Notes: generated from the sequence alone by a model not told the origin. A DNA stretch of 64,000 bases from Zymoseptoria tritici IPO323 (GCF_000219625.1 NC_018206.1:558001-622000), one strand, 5' to 3'. Counted from the stretch's first letter, positions 1-10,050 are shown. Numbers and translations are program-made.

Positions 1-239
1 CCGCCGTTGAAGGCGCCGTCGACCCAGAGGATTGGTTGAATTTGTTGTTCGAGGAGGTTTCCGACGGCTGTGATTCCTGCTGGGCCGGCGCCGACGACGA
101 GGGCTTCGTAGGATGGGTGAGAGGAGGGTGGGTGGTTGGAGGTTGATGCGGAGCGGGTTTGAGAAACATGGACGTTCAAGTGTTTTGTCTGGACGGAGTA
201 GTACCGTACTGGAGAAGGAGATCGTATCGCGGACGGCAT
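1..239 (-). CDS. FAD-dependent oxidoreductase, N-terminal part (runs off the left edge)
   Basis: Reading the minus strand from an ATG at 239 gives an open frame to the window edge, about 79 codons. Residues 1-40 are rich in Ser, Arg and Thr and almost free of acidic residues, like a mitochondrial presequence. They are followed by [20 protein letters not shown], a dinucleotide-binding beta-alpha-beta motif (GxGxxG) of the FAD/NAD(P)-binding Rossmann type, and then by VDGAFNG at the edge. Known of the family: such an N-terminal motif binds the ADP part of FAD in flavin monooxygenases and pyridine nucleotide-disulfide oxidoreductases. Substrate and exact subfamily cannot be told because the rest lies outside the window. 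Mitochondrial location is inferred from composition only. Confidence 0.72.
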   Translation of the reverse strand, partial: MPSAIRSPSPVRYYSVQTKHLNVHVSQTRSASTSNHPPSSHPSYEALVVGAGPAGITAVGNLLEQQIQPILWVDGAFNG

Positions 240-1482
240 GGCTTTTCGATGGGATGTTCCGAGAGTTGCTTTTATTGTCCTGGCTGGGCTGCAAGGAAGG
301 TAGGAGAACGAAGAAAGGTCTCTCGTCCCTCTTGTACTCTCGCTCCCGCTTAAGGTGACAAGCCATCGCGATGGTCCGCCGAGCTGACAGCGCGAGACAG
401 CGCGCAGGGCATGGTTGGTAGGTCCGTGAGCGAACGACATGGTGAGAACCGGAGCGGATATCAATCTGCCCTGGGGATGTTTGTGTCAAGACGGCAATCC
501 AACACAGTCTCTACAATCTTGTTGCAGTTCCAGGTGTCCAGCCGAGATCCAGCGATTCGTGGCGATAGCTTGTAGAAATCCTCGAAGTTCGTCCCGATCC
601 GGTCAACCCTTGGGATGCACTTCCAACACGCCAGTCGAACTCTCAATGCGATGTATGCCCTTGTCGTCGTCGTCGCTGGCAGTCTGCACCGGGCGATCGG
701 CCGAAGAAGTGTGATCAGTCGATGTGAAGTTCGATTTCTTTTGCCCTGGCTTGTCTGTGATGACTCTTCAGAAAATTTCTAGCACGCCGGTTATGCTCCA
801 GCCTGAAAGATTGTCCTTGATGCCCTGGGGTACTGCGGAGAGTTGATTTCTTTTCTCCTTTGGGCTTGTCGGAATCGTGTTTTATCGGAGTGTTCTTTGT
901 GAAAGGACAATCTCGACAAGTTGAGGTGGCGTTATACAGAAAAGCTTGGCGAAGGGAAAGACAGGGCAGCAGGGGTCGCTCGTTCGAGATCGTCGACGAT
1001 TCCAATGGGCAAGTCACTTTTCGCCGATGTCAAAGTATTTTGTGTTCAGGACGATCGAACTGGACTGGTGGTAGCTGTTCTGCATGTCACGACGTGTTGG
1101 AGAAATTCATGATCGCGTCATCACGCGTCGAAGCACGACATTTCAATGCTCAGATCACACTGTGGCATATCGGAGTGAATCTGAATTGATGCAGATAGTT
1201 TTCTGGCGCATGTCCGCTTCTCTATGCACACTCATCATCAATGCCAACACGGTCCTGTCTCTTCCACCCTGTAGACTTCTCTGATTCGATAGCTCGTGTT
1301 TCCGCGATCGCTGTTCACATTATACACACCCTATGTCCAAAACTCCCACAGGCAGGGAGTCAGACTCGACAAAACAAAGCACGCGCTAAAGGCAGCCCTT
1401 GCCATTCTCGCGGCGTGAATGCACGCATCGCTTTTTGCGTTGATGGAAAAGATAAAAGCAATTTGACGAATCCAATCCACGA
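240..1482. other. Intergenic, no gene recognised
   Basis: This 1.2-kb stretch separates two minus-strand genes. Short open frames on both strands (for example 715-1017 minus and 860-1189 plus) overlap each other, have no recognisable motif and look like chance frames. The part next to 239 should hold the promoter of the oxidoreductase, and the part next to 1483 the 3' UTR of the PAP2 gene. I saw no tRNA or repeat. Confidence 0.5.
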
Positions 1483-2607
1483 TTAAGCCACCTCCAAACT
1501 GGAGCTCGTGGCCGCACTCGGGCGCTCCGCCTTGATCCTCCTCGTCGACGGTCTTGGCTTCCTCAGTCGGAGCATGCGGAGCAGGAAAGCTTCCACAGGC
1601 AGGAGGAACAGCCAGATTCGATTGCAGAGAAACGACATCGCGACGCTGAATGTCGCAACCACCGCATCGAGGTAGTAGTGATTCGCTGTCGCCACAATGA
1701 CAGATAGCACCAGAAGCGGGTAGAGGATGCCAGCGACCACATACACAAATGAGAAGAACGGCGAGCGACCCGATCTGCGGCCACGCCATGATTGCAGCAG
1801 ACCAGAGGTGTACAGGAACGTGCAGCCGATGGTAAAGGCGTAGGTGAAATGCAAGCTGGGCATGGCGGCCAGCTGGTTGACGTTGGAGCCGCCGACCCAG
1901 ACGCTCTCGGCGTGTTCCTGACGGACGGTGTCCTTAAAGCCGAATGATTCGGGGAGGAGACGGGGTGGCATGCAGGGGTAGAAGCTGAAAATGAAGAAGG
2001 CGGAGAAGTTGCCGAGAGTCATGGTCCGGCGAGCGACGGCGAAGGCGTCGTAGGAGGGAGCTTTGTAGTAGTACCAGGAGAGATAGGCCACGGTTCCGGG
2101 AATGTGGACCAGAGAGTAGATCTGGTTGAAGATTGTCATGATGGACAAGTGCTTCGTAAGGAGGAATTGCTGAAACTCAACCTCGCTGACTGGGAAGAAT
2201 ATGCTGGCTGGGGAGTTGTGCTCGAAGTTGAGGATAGCAATGCCGTGGTCCTGAGCCAGTTGTGTGACCGCATCTCCGCCGTATCTTGAGTATAACGCAG
2301 CGCCGATCTTCTTTGTCATGGAGTATGCAATGAAGTTGAGCGCCCAGTAGAACATCTCGACCAGGAAGGGGAACTTCTGCAGAATCCGGCTGGGGAAGTT
2401 CATCCGCGAGACCTCGATCCCACTTCCTGAAATGGATCGTTGTAGGTCCAAGCTATTCTTTGGTCCGTTGGGACTTGCTGATCTTGAAGACCCCCTGCTG
2501 CTATCGTCGATGTCCTCGCTCTTCATGAGTGCCTCGTTGACGGGTTCGTTTCGGTTGGAGAATAGACTGAATTTGCGATCTCGATTTACGATCAGGGAGG
2601 TGACCAT
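1483..2607 (-). CDS. PAP2 / inositolphosphotransferase (Aur1/Ipt1)-type integral membrane protein
   Basis: A single-exon gene of 374 codons. The ATG at 2607 is the first true in-frame ATG; the frame stays open one GTG upstream, which I did not use. After about 75 polar, Ser/Arg-rich residues come several membrane segments with the hallmarks of the PAP2_3 (Aur1/Ipt1) family: a YPCMPPRLLP segment, then MPSLHFTYAF (the C2-type PSLH motif with the catalytic His), then NHYYLDAVV (the C3-type His and Asp). Known of the family: these enzymes move phosphate or phosphoinositol groups between lipids, Aur1 making inositol phosphorylceramide in the Golgi. The protein is shorter than a typical fungal Aur1, so it is more likely one of the several fungal PAP2_3 relatives of unknown substrate. 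The tail is Arg/Lys-rich and probably cytosolic. Confidence 0.85.
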   Translation of the reverse strand: MVTSLIVNRDRKFSLFSNRNEPVNEALMKSEDIDDSSRGSSRSASPNGPKNSLDLQRSISGSGIEVSRMNFPSRILQKFPFLVEMFYWALNFIAYSMTKKIGAALYSRYGGDAVTQLAQDHGIAILNFEHNSPASIFFPVSEVEFQQFLLTKHLSIMTIFNQIYSLVHIPGTVAYLSWYYYKAPSYDAFAVARRTMTLGNFSAFFIFSFYPCMPPRLLPESFGFKDTVRQEHAESVWVGGSNVNQLAAMPSLHFTYAFTIGCTFLYTSGLLQSWRGRRSGRSPFFSFVYVVAGILYPLLVLSVIVATANHYYLDAVVATFSVAMSFLCNRIWLFLLPVEAFLLRMLRLRKPRPSTRRIKAERPSAATSSSLEVA

Positions 2608-3744
2608 TATTGTCACGACGAGCTGTTCAGCGGGTCAGCTTGCTGTGTGCTTTCAAGACACGCCTCAAATTCCCCTTACCAGAGGCTCAAACCATGCGCG
2701 AGCTTGCGACTGCGGTCGGCCCAAGTCGGGCGTTGCTCCAGCCGGTTGTGCCATGTTTTTGTTATCTCTCGCTCTGTCTCAATCCTCAATCATGAACATC
2801 CAGGCGGCCGTCGTTCTGTTTCCTTGTTGGTGTCTTCTTGAAGAACGTGAGGTCCTTGAACAATTGCCCGCAAGGAAATAATCCACTTGATGTAAAGAGT
2901 CCTGGTCCAGAGTGTTGAGGTCTATGCACAACGTCGTCGTAGGCCGGGGTGTTGGTTGTAGAGTTCCAAGCCGCAGATGTAGAAGAGGAGACAAAGTCGG
3001 TGGTTGTCGCGTGAGCCAGGCAAGGCTTGGATCCTTCAAGCTGCGCCATGCCGACGGGCCGAAACTAATTCCGGGCCATTGTGAAACGTCTTTCTCCTTT
3101 CACTCCGAGACACTTCTTACACTTGGTCAAACACCTCGTTCGCGGAGCGGTATCGTCTATCACGGCTCTGGACAATAACTCATGTCGTACGCCACCAAGA
3201 CCTCGTTGCTGGCTCGATAATGCCAATCGTCGAGCAAGAAGCATCGCAATGCCAATTTGCTGGAAGGAGCGCTAGGCGAAGCTACCGAAAGCAATCCGAA
3301 GCCGCCACGAAGGAGTCGCACGCGACCAATTGAATGCCGTTCGTGACGCTCTCGACACGTCGCCTCCAAGCTGATAACACACTGCACGAGTTTTGCCGAC
3401 CGCGAAGACTCAGTCGCTACAGGAGGGAATATGACAACGGCAGCAACACCAAGTGGTCAGTCGCCGTCACATGCCGCTATATGCCGGGGCTTCTTCAAAG
3501 CCTCGTAAAGCCTCGTTCAGGGATTTCATGCGGCATCAGCATATCATGAGCGGACAATGGGAACGGCACCACTGTCGACGGAGTTTCAAAAGATCGCTGG
3601 TAGGGCATGGTATGTTTGCATCTCTTCATATTTTGCCAATTTTGGCCATCAAGATTGTCCTCAGTATCTACGTCTTCAAATTTGGCCTCTTTCATATGTC
3701 TTCGTCCTTTCTCCCACGCCGCAGTCTCCCATGCAGATACCACA
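2608..3744. other. Intergenic, no gene recognised
   Basis: About 1.1 kb between the start of the PAP2 gene and the 3' end of the first CCCH gene. Small overlapping frames on both strands show no motif, signal peptide or convincing splice pair. The stretch next to 2607 is the presumed promoter of the PAP2 gene. Confidence 0.45.
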
Positions 3745-4876
3745 TCACTTGGACGGCTTCTCGTTCTTGATTTGGCGACGATAACCCTCGTGATCGTGTG
3801 CAAATTCACACCCACCGTTGATCTTCGGACAGATTTTTCCCTTCAAGACGTCTTTGCAGGTCACTCGCTCGTGTATGACCTTCCCTCCGTGGTTGTCCAG
3901 ATGCGTTCTACCACGGCCCTGTCCAGACGGACATGCTGGGCCATTGCCCCGCTCATGTGTCCACCAGACCTTGCACAGGTGAATCGGCTTTCCACATCGG
4001 TGCATCACCGGCGCGTCTGCGCAATGATCGATGTAACCATTTAGCTGGGACTTGCAGATCTGAGTAAAGATGTGAATCGGCGTTGAGGAGGGTGACTGTG
4101 CGGTTCCATTCTGCACCGTCGATGAAGGCGGGCCTGTCGGAGCAGCGGTCGATCTCGAAAGGAAAGAGCCGGCGGTGCCTGGCAAAGCCAGAGGTCGAGG
4201 CCGACGGCATAGGGGCGTCGATGGCGGCGGGTACGTGACTAATGTAGAAGCGACATCTGTGGGTTGTGAGATTGGCGTTTCAAGAGGGACGCAAATGCGC
4301 TTGCTTGGTGACAGATCGTCATCAGGGCGATGGCGCTTCTGATTGTGCTCCAAGATTTTGATTCTGATGGATGCGCTTCGGTTGCTGCCGGTACCGTTGG
4401 CTTGAGGAGAAGTCGAGAGGCGCTGTGGACCAGTATGATTTCTCTTGATGATAGTGCGCACGCGGTCACGTTGCTCGCGGTGGTCGGTCTCTCGAGGGCG
4501 TGCATCGACTTTTGGGGCATGGTCTGCGGCAGCAGAATAAGGTGCCGATGCCGGCGATGTGGACTCCTGGAGAGGCGGCGAGGCAAGGTATGTGTCCATG
4601 ATTCCTGCAGGATGGTCAGTGACTGATTTTCAGAAATTTGTGCTGGCCACGCGGTGACTTACTCAGTGCTCGCGCGTGCATCACATTGACCATGGCTTCC
4701 ACTCGACCATCCCATTCCTGCTGCAGCCAGTCGGATCCGCCAGTCGCCGAGAGGAAGAAGAACGTGCGTTCCAGGGCAGCTTGCGTGCGTGCATGCTCTT
4801 CTTTCGATCGGAGCGGCGCACGAAGCAGCTTCTTAAGCCATTCAATGCGCGCTTTGCTCACGGCGCGGTGCTCCAT
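3745..4876 (-). CDS. CCCH zinc-finger protein, tandem paralogue A
   Basis: Two exons, 4876-4663 and 4604-3745, joined across a 58-nt intron (GTAAGT donor, CTGAC branch site, CTGCAG acceptor, phase 1), give 357 aa. The N-terminal 85 residues are helical (MEHRAVSKARIEWLKKLL; later WDGRVEAM). The middle is a disordered Ser/Pro/Arg-rich linker. The C-terminal 110 residues hold a Cys/His module: ICKSQLNG, RCGKPIHLC, VWW, GPACP, VIHERV and finally C-x8-C-x6-C-x3-H. The last block is a CCCH finger, a type that usually binds RNA. The neighbour B shares start, intron position and phase, and the whole C-terminal module. The function is unknown; a nuclear RNA-binding role is inference. Nothing in the ORF is broken. 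Confidence 0.8.
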
Positions 4877-5334
4877 GGCTCGAGACTGGGTTGGCGAAAG
4901 CGTTTGTTTGTGGGCGATGAAGCGTCAAGCTTCGGTGGCCCGGGCTGAATATGAACGAGGCAGCAGAAGCTCGACCTACAATTCGTGGCCAAGACTTTCT
5001 TTCGCAGCGTTTGTCCCATTTATCAAGATCTGACAATACGCAGGAAGCATACAACAAGCTACGGAGACCAGCGACTTTCGCTGCAAGAACGCCCGGGAAT
5101 CATGCACGATTGTAAGTAGACCTTTCTTTACTTCAAAAACTTGACAAAGCACGATGCAATTCGAACTTACTGCGTGCAGTCAAACGAGCGGGCAACGAGG
5201 GTCGTAAGGTCGGTCATTCATGCTCATGCTTTATTACTGGCTTTGCCGAAAGCTGACGATGCGATGGTCTAAGCGACTGTGAACCCTTTGGGTGTGTCTT
5301 TGACATGTTCTTCCTCCATTCTCCCGTTGGGTGC
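4877..5334. other. Spacer between the tandem CCCH paralogues
   Basis: This 458-bp stretch holds the presumed promoter of paralogue A and the 3' UTR of paralogue B. I see no coding frame in it with recognisable content. Confidence 0.5.
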
Positions 5335-6594
5335 TCAAGCAGACTTATTCTTCGCAGACTTGTTCTTCACATCATCCAATATCGACTGCGGTACCCTGCG
5401 TTTCCGGATGCTTGTGCGGTAATTCCGGTGATTGTGAGCATGATCGCATCCGTTGGTGCGATACTCGCAATTGCCGTCCAGCCAGTGGCGGCAGGACACC
5501 CGCTCGTGGATAACATCTTCGCCCTCTTCGTCCTTGTGGATACTGCCATCTTGTCCTCCAAAAGAGCACGGAGGCACCGTGCCATCGTTGTTCAGGATGT
5601 TACGCCACCAGGGATCGCAAATATGGTATTGCTTGCCACAAGCGTATTGCTTGACACTCTCCGGCCCATCCTTCAAACTCTCACAAAAGCCAAGCCTCTT
5701 ACCATTGACTTGAAATGGGCATATCTGTTTCAGGATGCGCAATGGAGTTGGGGATGATCGGTATTGACCGGCGATCTGGGATCCTCCGAGAAGTGGGATC
5801 GCTGTAGGAGCGGCCGAATCCCGGACAGATCGGACAGATGTTGGCGGAAGAGACCTAGCTGAAGCAGCAGTGACGGTCGTAGGTGGAGGCCGGCTGTCTG
5901 ACGTAGATGCAAGAAGGGCGGTCCCAGAGCTCTCAGGCGAGGCCCCACCGCGGCGAGGATCGCAGTTGCGCTTGCTCAGGGGCATGCCAGCATCAGAAGT
6001 ACGGCGTTTGCGATTCTCAGCAGTGCCCTTGATGATGTAACCCCTCGTAGCAGGAGAAAGTGTCGAGCCGGCTTGCCGCTGGGGAGGTGGGCCCATGAGT
6101 CCCATCGCTGGAGGATGAGCATTGCTCGCAACAATGCGCATTTCGTCTCCGCGGCAATGCGCTTTGTACTGGCTCGTTTTCGAAGAGTCCGGGTGCTTCT
6201 CGTCACTCTGCTGTAGATGCGCCAGGACCAGATCGACACTAGATTGGCCATCGCCACCAGATGCGAATGCCGATTGCTGCAATGGTTGCGGACTGCCGGC
6301 CATTACTGTTCTGTAAAGGAGCACGATCTCTGTCATGGAATTAGCACATGTGCAGATATCCTCGACAGTCCAAGGACTAGACTTACCCTTTGCTTGGCTC
6401 TCCATGCCTTCGACACGCCCGACAACTTCATCATCCCACTCTTTGGCTGGAACCGCAGTCGGAGGGGTTGAGGGCAGATGAGAGAACGTCTGGATGAGCG
6501 CTTCGCGGCAGTCCTGCAGACCTGGATAGATGGGTTGACACAAGAGAATGTTCGTCCACTTGCGGCGCGCTTCGCTCACGAATCCATGCTCCAT
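5335..6594 (-). CDS. CCCH zinc-finger protein, tandem paralogue B
   Basis: Two exons, 6594-6387 and 6329-5335, separated by a 57-nt intron (GTAAGT donor, GCTAAT branch region, ACAG acceptor, phase 1), give 400 aa. The intron length is a multiple of three and it holds no stop, so the unspliced frame is also open. The start MEHGFVSEARRKW at 6594 matches paralogue A and is preferred to an upstream ATG at 6702. Like A it has an N-terminal helical part with VGRVEGM before the intron, a long Ser/Pro linker and a C-terminal Cys module: ICPFQVNG, CGKQYHIC, WW, PPCSFG, VIHERVSC, ending in C-x7-C-x6-C-x3-H. The last residues repeat NKSAKNKSA. The role is unknown; RNA binding is inferred from the CCCH finger. 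Confidence 0.82.
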   Translation of the reverse strand: MEHGFVSEARRKWTNILLCQPIYPGLQDCREALIQTFSHLPSTPPTAVPAKEWDDEVVGRVEGMESQAKGKSSPWTVEDICTCANSMTEIVLLYRTVMAGSPQPLQQSAFASGGDGQSSVDLVLAHLQQSDEKHPDSSKTSQYKAHCRGDEMRIVASNAHPPAMGLMGPPPQRQAGSTLSPATRGYIIKGTAENRKRRTSDAGMPLSKRNCDPRRGGASPESSGTALLASTSDSRPPPTTVTAASARSLPPTSVRSVRDSAAPTAIPLLGGSQIAGQYRSSPTPLRILKQICPFQVNGKRLGFCESLKDGPESVKQYACGKQYHICDPWWRNILNNDGTVPPCSFGGQDGSIHKDEEGEDVIHERVSCRHWLDGNCEYRTNGCDHAHNHRNYRTSIRKRRVPQSILDDVKNKSAKNKSA

Positions 6595-7060
6595 CGTTTG
6601 AGGCCGATCCGAGCCTTTTCTGCGGACGCGGGAGGATCGAATGTTCGATGTTGTTGTGAGAAAGATTCCGTGGAAGTCTGTTTTGATGGGGCCCTTTCGC
6701 ACTGCGCTCTAACTCAAGAAGTTCACGTGCAACGTGTGAAGGATGCAAGGAAGTTTGGCACGTGAAAGTCTTGGCAAGACTATCCTTCACTTCCAGGCTA
6801 TCTCCTTCTCAGTGCGCTCCTTCCGAAAGTTCGAATTCGATGTGCAAGTGCAGGATTGCATGTGCAGTTACGGAAGCTCGAGCTTTACAAGAAAGCTCGA
6901 AGGAATCCACCACAACATCCACTCCGAAGCAGGAAGGGCTGAACCGGAGATAGCTTCCAGGTCGTTCATCAACGAAACACCTCTGCCCCCTGTCTGCTAG
7001 AACTCGCGAAAATCGACATTTGTGCATCTAATCTTGCAGCGCATTCGACCTACACCCACA
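6595..7060. other. Divergent intergenic region
   Basis: This 466-bp stretch lies between the starts of CCCH paralogue B (minus) and a small spliced gene (plus), so it should carry both promoters. I saw no clear TATA box or repeat. Confidence 0.4.
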
Positions 7061-7472
7061 ATGGAGCACAATACCTCGAGCACCCCGTCCGAAGCGGAGG
7101 AGAATTATTTATCAACCCCGGAACTGCTCCAGCTGCTTGCGACTGGCCACAGGAAAATCGCAGAAGTGTTTGTCAAAGCAGCAAAAGATCATGGCTGGAA
7201 ATACTTGGACAGCTCTATGGATGATGAGATGGCTGTGGCTCGCTACATGGAAGGACTGCGCAAAGCCGACGAGCACCTCATCGACAGGCTGATCAAGCAA
7301 GGGGCCGCACCAAAGGGTAAGGCGTACAACAACAAATTGGGAATGAGCGCTGACTGCGTCACTAAATCTAGGGAGGTTCGAGAAATGTCTCTCAGATCCC
7401 GAAGTGCACGAGAAGATTTTGGCATCTATCTACATGCCCCGCGAGGACTCAACAGCGAAGGACGGACAGTAG
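7061..7472 (+). CDS. Small hypothetical protein, two exons
   Basis: The ATG at 7061 follows ACACCCACA. Exon 1 (7061-7316) ends AAAGG|GTAAGG; a 55-nt intron with CTGAC/CACTAA branch candidates ends in CTAG at 7371; exon 2 runs 7372-7472 and ends in TAG. The product is 118 aa, acidic and helical: STPELLQLLATGHRKIAEVFVKAA type helices, then MEGLRKADEHLIDRLIKQG, then a C-terminal helix FEKCLSDPEVHEKILASIY. The unspliced frame continues to 7777, but that extension is Arg/Ser/His-rich and looks non-coding, so I prefer the spliced form. I do not recognise the family. There is no signal peptide or membrane segment, so the protein is probably intracellular. Confidence 0.6.
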
Positions 7473-7990
7473 TGCACAGATGGCATCACACCACTTTTGC
7501 ACGGAGCATGAGGCATTCTTGCCGCAAAGAAGACCACCAGTTCGACCGGGCAGTCGAGCTCAGAGATAGCGAACGATCGCGCTGGCGTTTGATGGACACT
7601 GATGGATCTCGCGGCGGGCCTGTTTCCTTCGGCGCGTGGAGCTATCTGCCACTGCTTTACTTGGTCGAAAGTCTCACATTGCACGACAACGAGGCCCTTC
7701 GTACAGATTCTGTAGAGCTGGGACATGGCGGTTCTACTCTGCATCGAAGCTTTCTTGATGGGTCCAGTCACGAATAGGTCAACACAGTCTGAAGAATTAA
7801 TAATGCGTCTGTCTCTTCTCATCCGTCTATTCCTACTCGATGAGAGGCTCTCGATTCTTGCTGTTTCATGTCCTCCTTGCATCTGTTCGCCACGACTGCC
7901 CGCAACTCCTTCACATTTCCATAAGCTCGCAAGCATCGTTCCGGAGCCCAACAATTCCTTGCAACAAACACAATTCCAACCTCATTGGCT
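7473..7990. other. Convergent intergenic region, no gene recognised
   Basis: This 518-bp stretch lies between the 3' ends of the small plus-strand gene and the HEPN-like minus-strand gene. Open frames on both strands are low-quality shadows without motifs. Confidence 0.4.
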
Positions 7991-9208
7991 TCAAGACGGC
8001 GTGATCTTGCCCTTGTATCTGTGGTCCCAGTCCTCCGCTGCCATTTGCAGAACAGCAGGCAGCTCATCCCATAATTTGGTAGAATTTGACTTCTTGCTAT
8101 GGATAGCCCAGTCGAAGCAGCGCTGGTGATGCATTTCCCACTGTGCGAGTTGCCCCGAGGTTTGGCTGCTGGCAAACAGAGCCAGTATATCGCCGAAGAC
8201 CTCCTCTGCAAGCGCCTCAACTTCGATGCGTAGCCTCCGAGCGGTAGCCTCTGCCTGAATATCGCCGATGAGAAACGCCAACTCCTCCACGGCACACAGA
8301 TAAATGTCGAGAATCTTAGGGTCTGACGCTCCTGCCTTGTCCAGCTCACCAGGATGCGCCCAAGCATTCCGCATTGCTACCAAGGTTTCGATGAGATCAC
8401 GGTAATGATTCTTCACGGCTAGCGATGAGCTCTCTGAGTATAGGCCATTTTCACCAAACAAGTGTCTGAGGTCGTCTCTTTCAATCCTGACATCGCCTTC
8501 GAAGTCCCACTCCAGGAGATACTTCGAGGGGTAACTGCTTCGACCAAAGTCGTATATGTAGCCCTGTGTCAGATCGTAGGCTTGTTGCAGATAGTGACGC
8601 ATCGCATAAGTGGGAATGTACACCCATGAAGCCTCAGGCGAGCGTATTGCAAGTTTCTTGTGCGATGATAAAGCCTCGCGAGCTTGACGATCGGCAAGGA
8701 TAGACGCCTCTCTCAATGCAACAGCAGCCTCCCTCTCTCGACTTAATCTCATAGACTCTTCAGCGGTGATCTCGCTGATGTGCCGCGCATTGGGGTAAGG
8801 GTCTTCGCCCTCGTCTTCCAAAGGTAGCGAGCTGGGACGAATCACGCTTGTTTCAGTCCCCACTGATTGATTCTGGGCAGCTTTCTGGTTCAGGGCCTCC
8901 TGTGCTTCGCGGACACTCTTTTGAGCATTATCGAAGTGGTCCAACTGATCCTGGTCCGCGTCCGGGTCACGGTATGCTGCTGACTCAACGTGGTCTCCCC
9001 ATCCAGAGTCAGTTCTGATCGTTTTTGGACGGCTTGGTCTCGGCAACCGCGATGGTCTTCCAAGAAGTCTGCGAGAGCGCCGCCTGGGAGATCTGTTGAC
9101 TACTGAGGACAGAGTTCTGGTGATTGTGGCCTTGTTCAGAGAGGGACGCGGTAAACCCGATGGCTTCTCAAGCAGTCTTCGAGACTGCGAGCGTCTAATA
9201 GGAGACAT
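7991..9208 (-). CDS. Hypothetical protein with a possible Swt1-like HEPN motif
   Basis: A single exon of 405 codons. The ATG at 9208 is the first true in-frame ATG. Residues 1-65 are basic and carry a repeated block, SRRLLEKPSGLPRPS and SRRLLGRPSRLPRPS, about 34 residues apart. Residues 95-200 are charged and helical, probably coiled coil. The C-terminal half (about 215-405) is a globular helical region. It contains YRDLIETLVAMRNAWAHPG with R280 and H285, the R-x4-H signature of HEPN domains in the RN-xx-AH form typical of Swt1-like HEPN, followed by a helix with EELAFL as expected after that motif. HEPN domains are often endoribonucleases or RNA-binding modules. The assignment rests on one motif and helical context, so it is tentative. 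Confidence 0.7.
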   Translation of the reverse strand: MSPIRRSQSRRLLEKPSGLPRPSLNKATITRTLSSVVNRSPRRRSRRLLGRPSRLPRPSRPKTIRTDSGWGDHVESAAYRDPDADQDQLDHFDNAQKSVREAQEALNQKAAQNQSVGTETSVIRPSSLPLEDEGEDPYPNARHISEITAEESMRLSREREAAVALREASILADRQAREALSSHKKLAIRSPEASWVYIPTYAMRHYLQQAYDLTQGYIYDFGRSSYPSKYLLEWDFEGDVRIERDDLRHLFGENGLYSESSSLAVKNHYRDLIETLVAMRNAWAHPGELDKAGASDPKILDIYLCAVEELAFLIGDIQAEATARRLRIEVEALAEEVFGDILALFASSQTSGQLAQWEMHHQRCFDWAIHSKKSNSTKLWDELPAVLQMAAEDWDHRYKGKITPS

Positions 9209-9536
9209 ATTGACAGACAATGATATGACTCCAGCAATAGTGGTTGCTGGCCGCACCGGTCGTCACAGCATAAGCTGGAGATTGGCCCTTAAGAACAGTG
9301 CCGTGTATGTTGACCCAGGTGAGTTACCACACCTCGAGGGGTGGGAAAAGCATGAGAGTTGCAATTCACAAACAGCCAACGTTCCGGATCAAGCGAAAAG
9401 AGACAAAGGCCTAATCGGAACTTAAATTGTCTTTATTGCCCCGAGAGTATTCCTCTACCTTTTAAGGCTCACGTCGGTCATCCAGAGTCGTTGCTTCGTT
9501 CAAAGTTCGATCGAATGTGACCTTTCGGATATGCCA
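9209..9536. other. Intergenic, no gene recognised
   Basis: This 328-bp stretch lies upstream of the HEPN-like gene and presumably holds its promoter. Nothing else is recognisable. Confidence 0.4.
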
Positions 9537-9845
9537 TCAGTCGGGTCGAAAATCCAGGTCCAAAAGTACTGAGCTTGCCGGTGCGATGGAGGACATAGAT
9601 GCATTGTCTGATACCTCGATCGCTGCGCTGTAGGTCATGATGTTCTTTGTGGTTATGCAGAGGACCTCCGCTTTCGGAAGAGCCTCCCCGTGCGGCCCCG
9701 TCGTCGATGTCATGCCTTTCGGGAAGCGTTCGGGCAGACGGATGCGAGAAAGGAGAGTGGTGACAATGGTGGGAGACATGTCACCTCCTGATGTCGGAGC
9801 TCGCCGGATAAGGAGCTTGCCAAGGTTGTGACTCGGCTCCGTCAT
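9537..9845 (-). CDS. Small hypothetical protein
   Basis: An ATG-started single-exon frame of 102 codons. The sequence is balanced rather than repetitive, with segments such as LLSRIRLPERFPKG and ALPKAEVLCITTKNIM and an acidic end SSVLLDLDFRPD. There is no signal peptide, membrane segment or known motif. It lies in the same orientation as the HEPN-like gene, 328 bp upstream of it. It could be a real small gene or a chance frame; I have no evidence beyond length, ATG start and reasonable composition. Confidence 0.33.
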   Translation of the reverse strand: MTEPSHNLGKLLIRRAPTSGGDMSPTIVTTLLSRIRLPERFPKGMTSTTGPHGEALPKAEVLCITTKNIMTYSAAIEVSDNASMSSIAPASSVLLDLDFRPD

Positions 9846-10050
9846 TTGCCGATTTTGTTGCCTACCTTATCTCTCACTGGGGTGGTGGGGGTGTTAACCA
9901 AATATTCACAGAAAGGCATTGCATGCCGGGAAAGAACTCCAGCACTCGCCAGGAGCTAAGGTCGTCATTCCACTCGCATTAGTCAGAGCAGCGCAGCATA
10001 TCGCTCGCATTGTCGCATTGGCCATCTCTTGAACGCTTGGAGAAGCAGCC

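Noticed and set aside
6595..6702. Upstream ATG at 6702 as start of CCCH paralogue B
   Set aside because: The 36 extra residues are absent in paralogue A, whose start aligns with MEHGF at 6594.
7022..7777. 251-codon plus-strand frame as the gene product
   Set aside because: A clear 55-nt intron (GTAAGG...CTAG) lies inside it; the extension past 7372 in this frame is Arg/Ser/His-rich and shadow-like.
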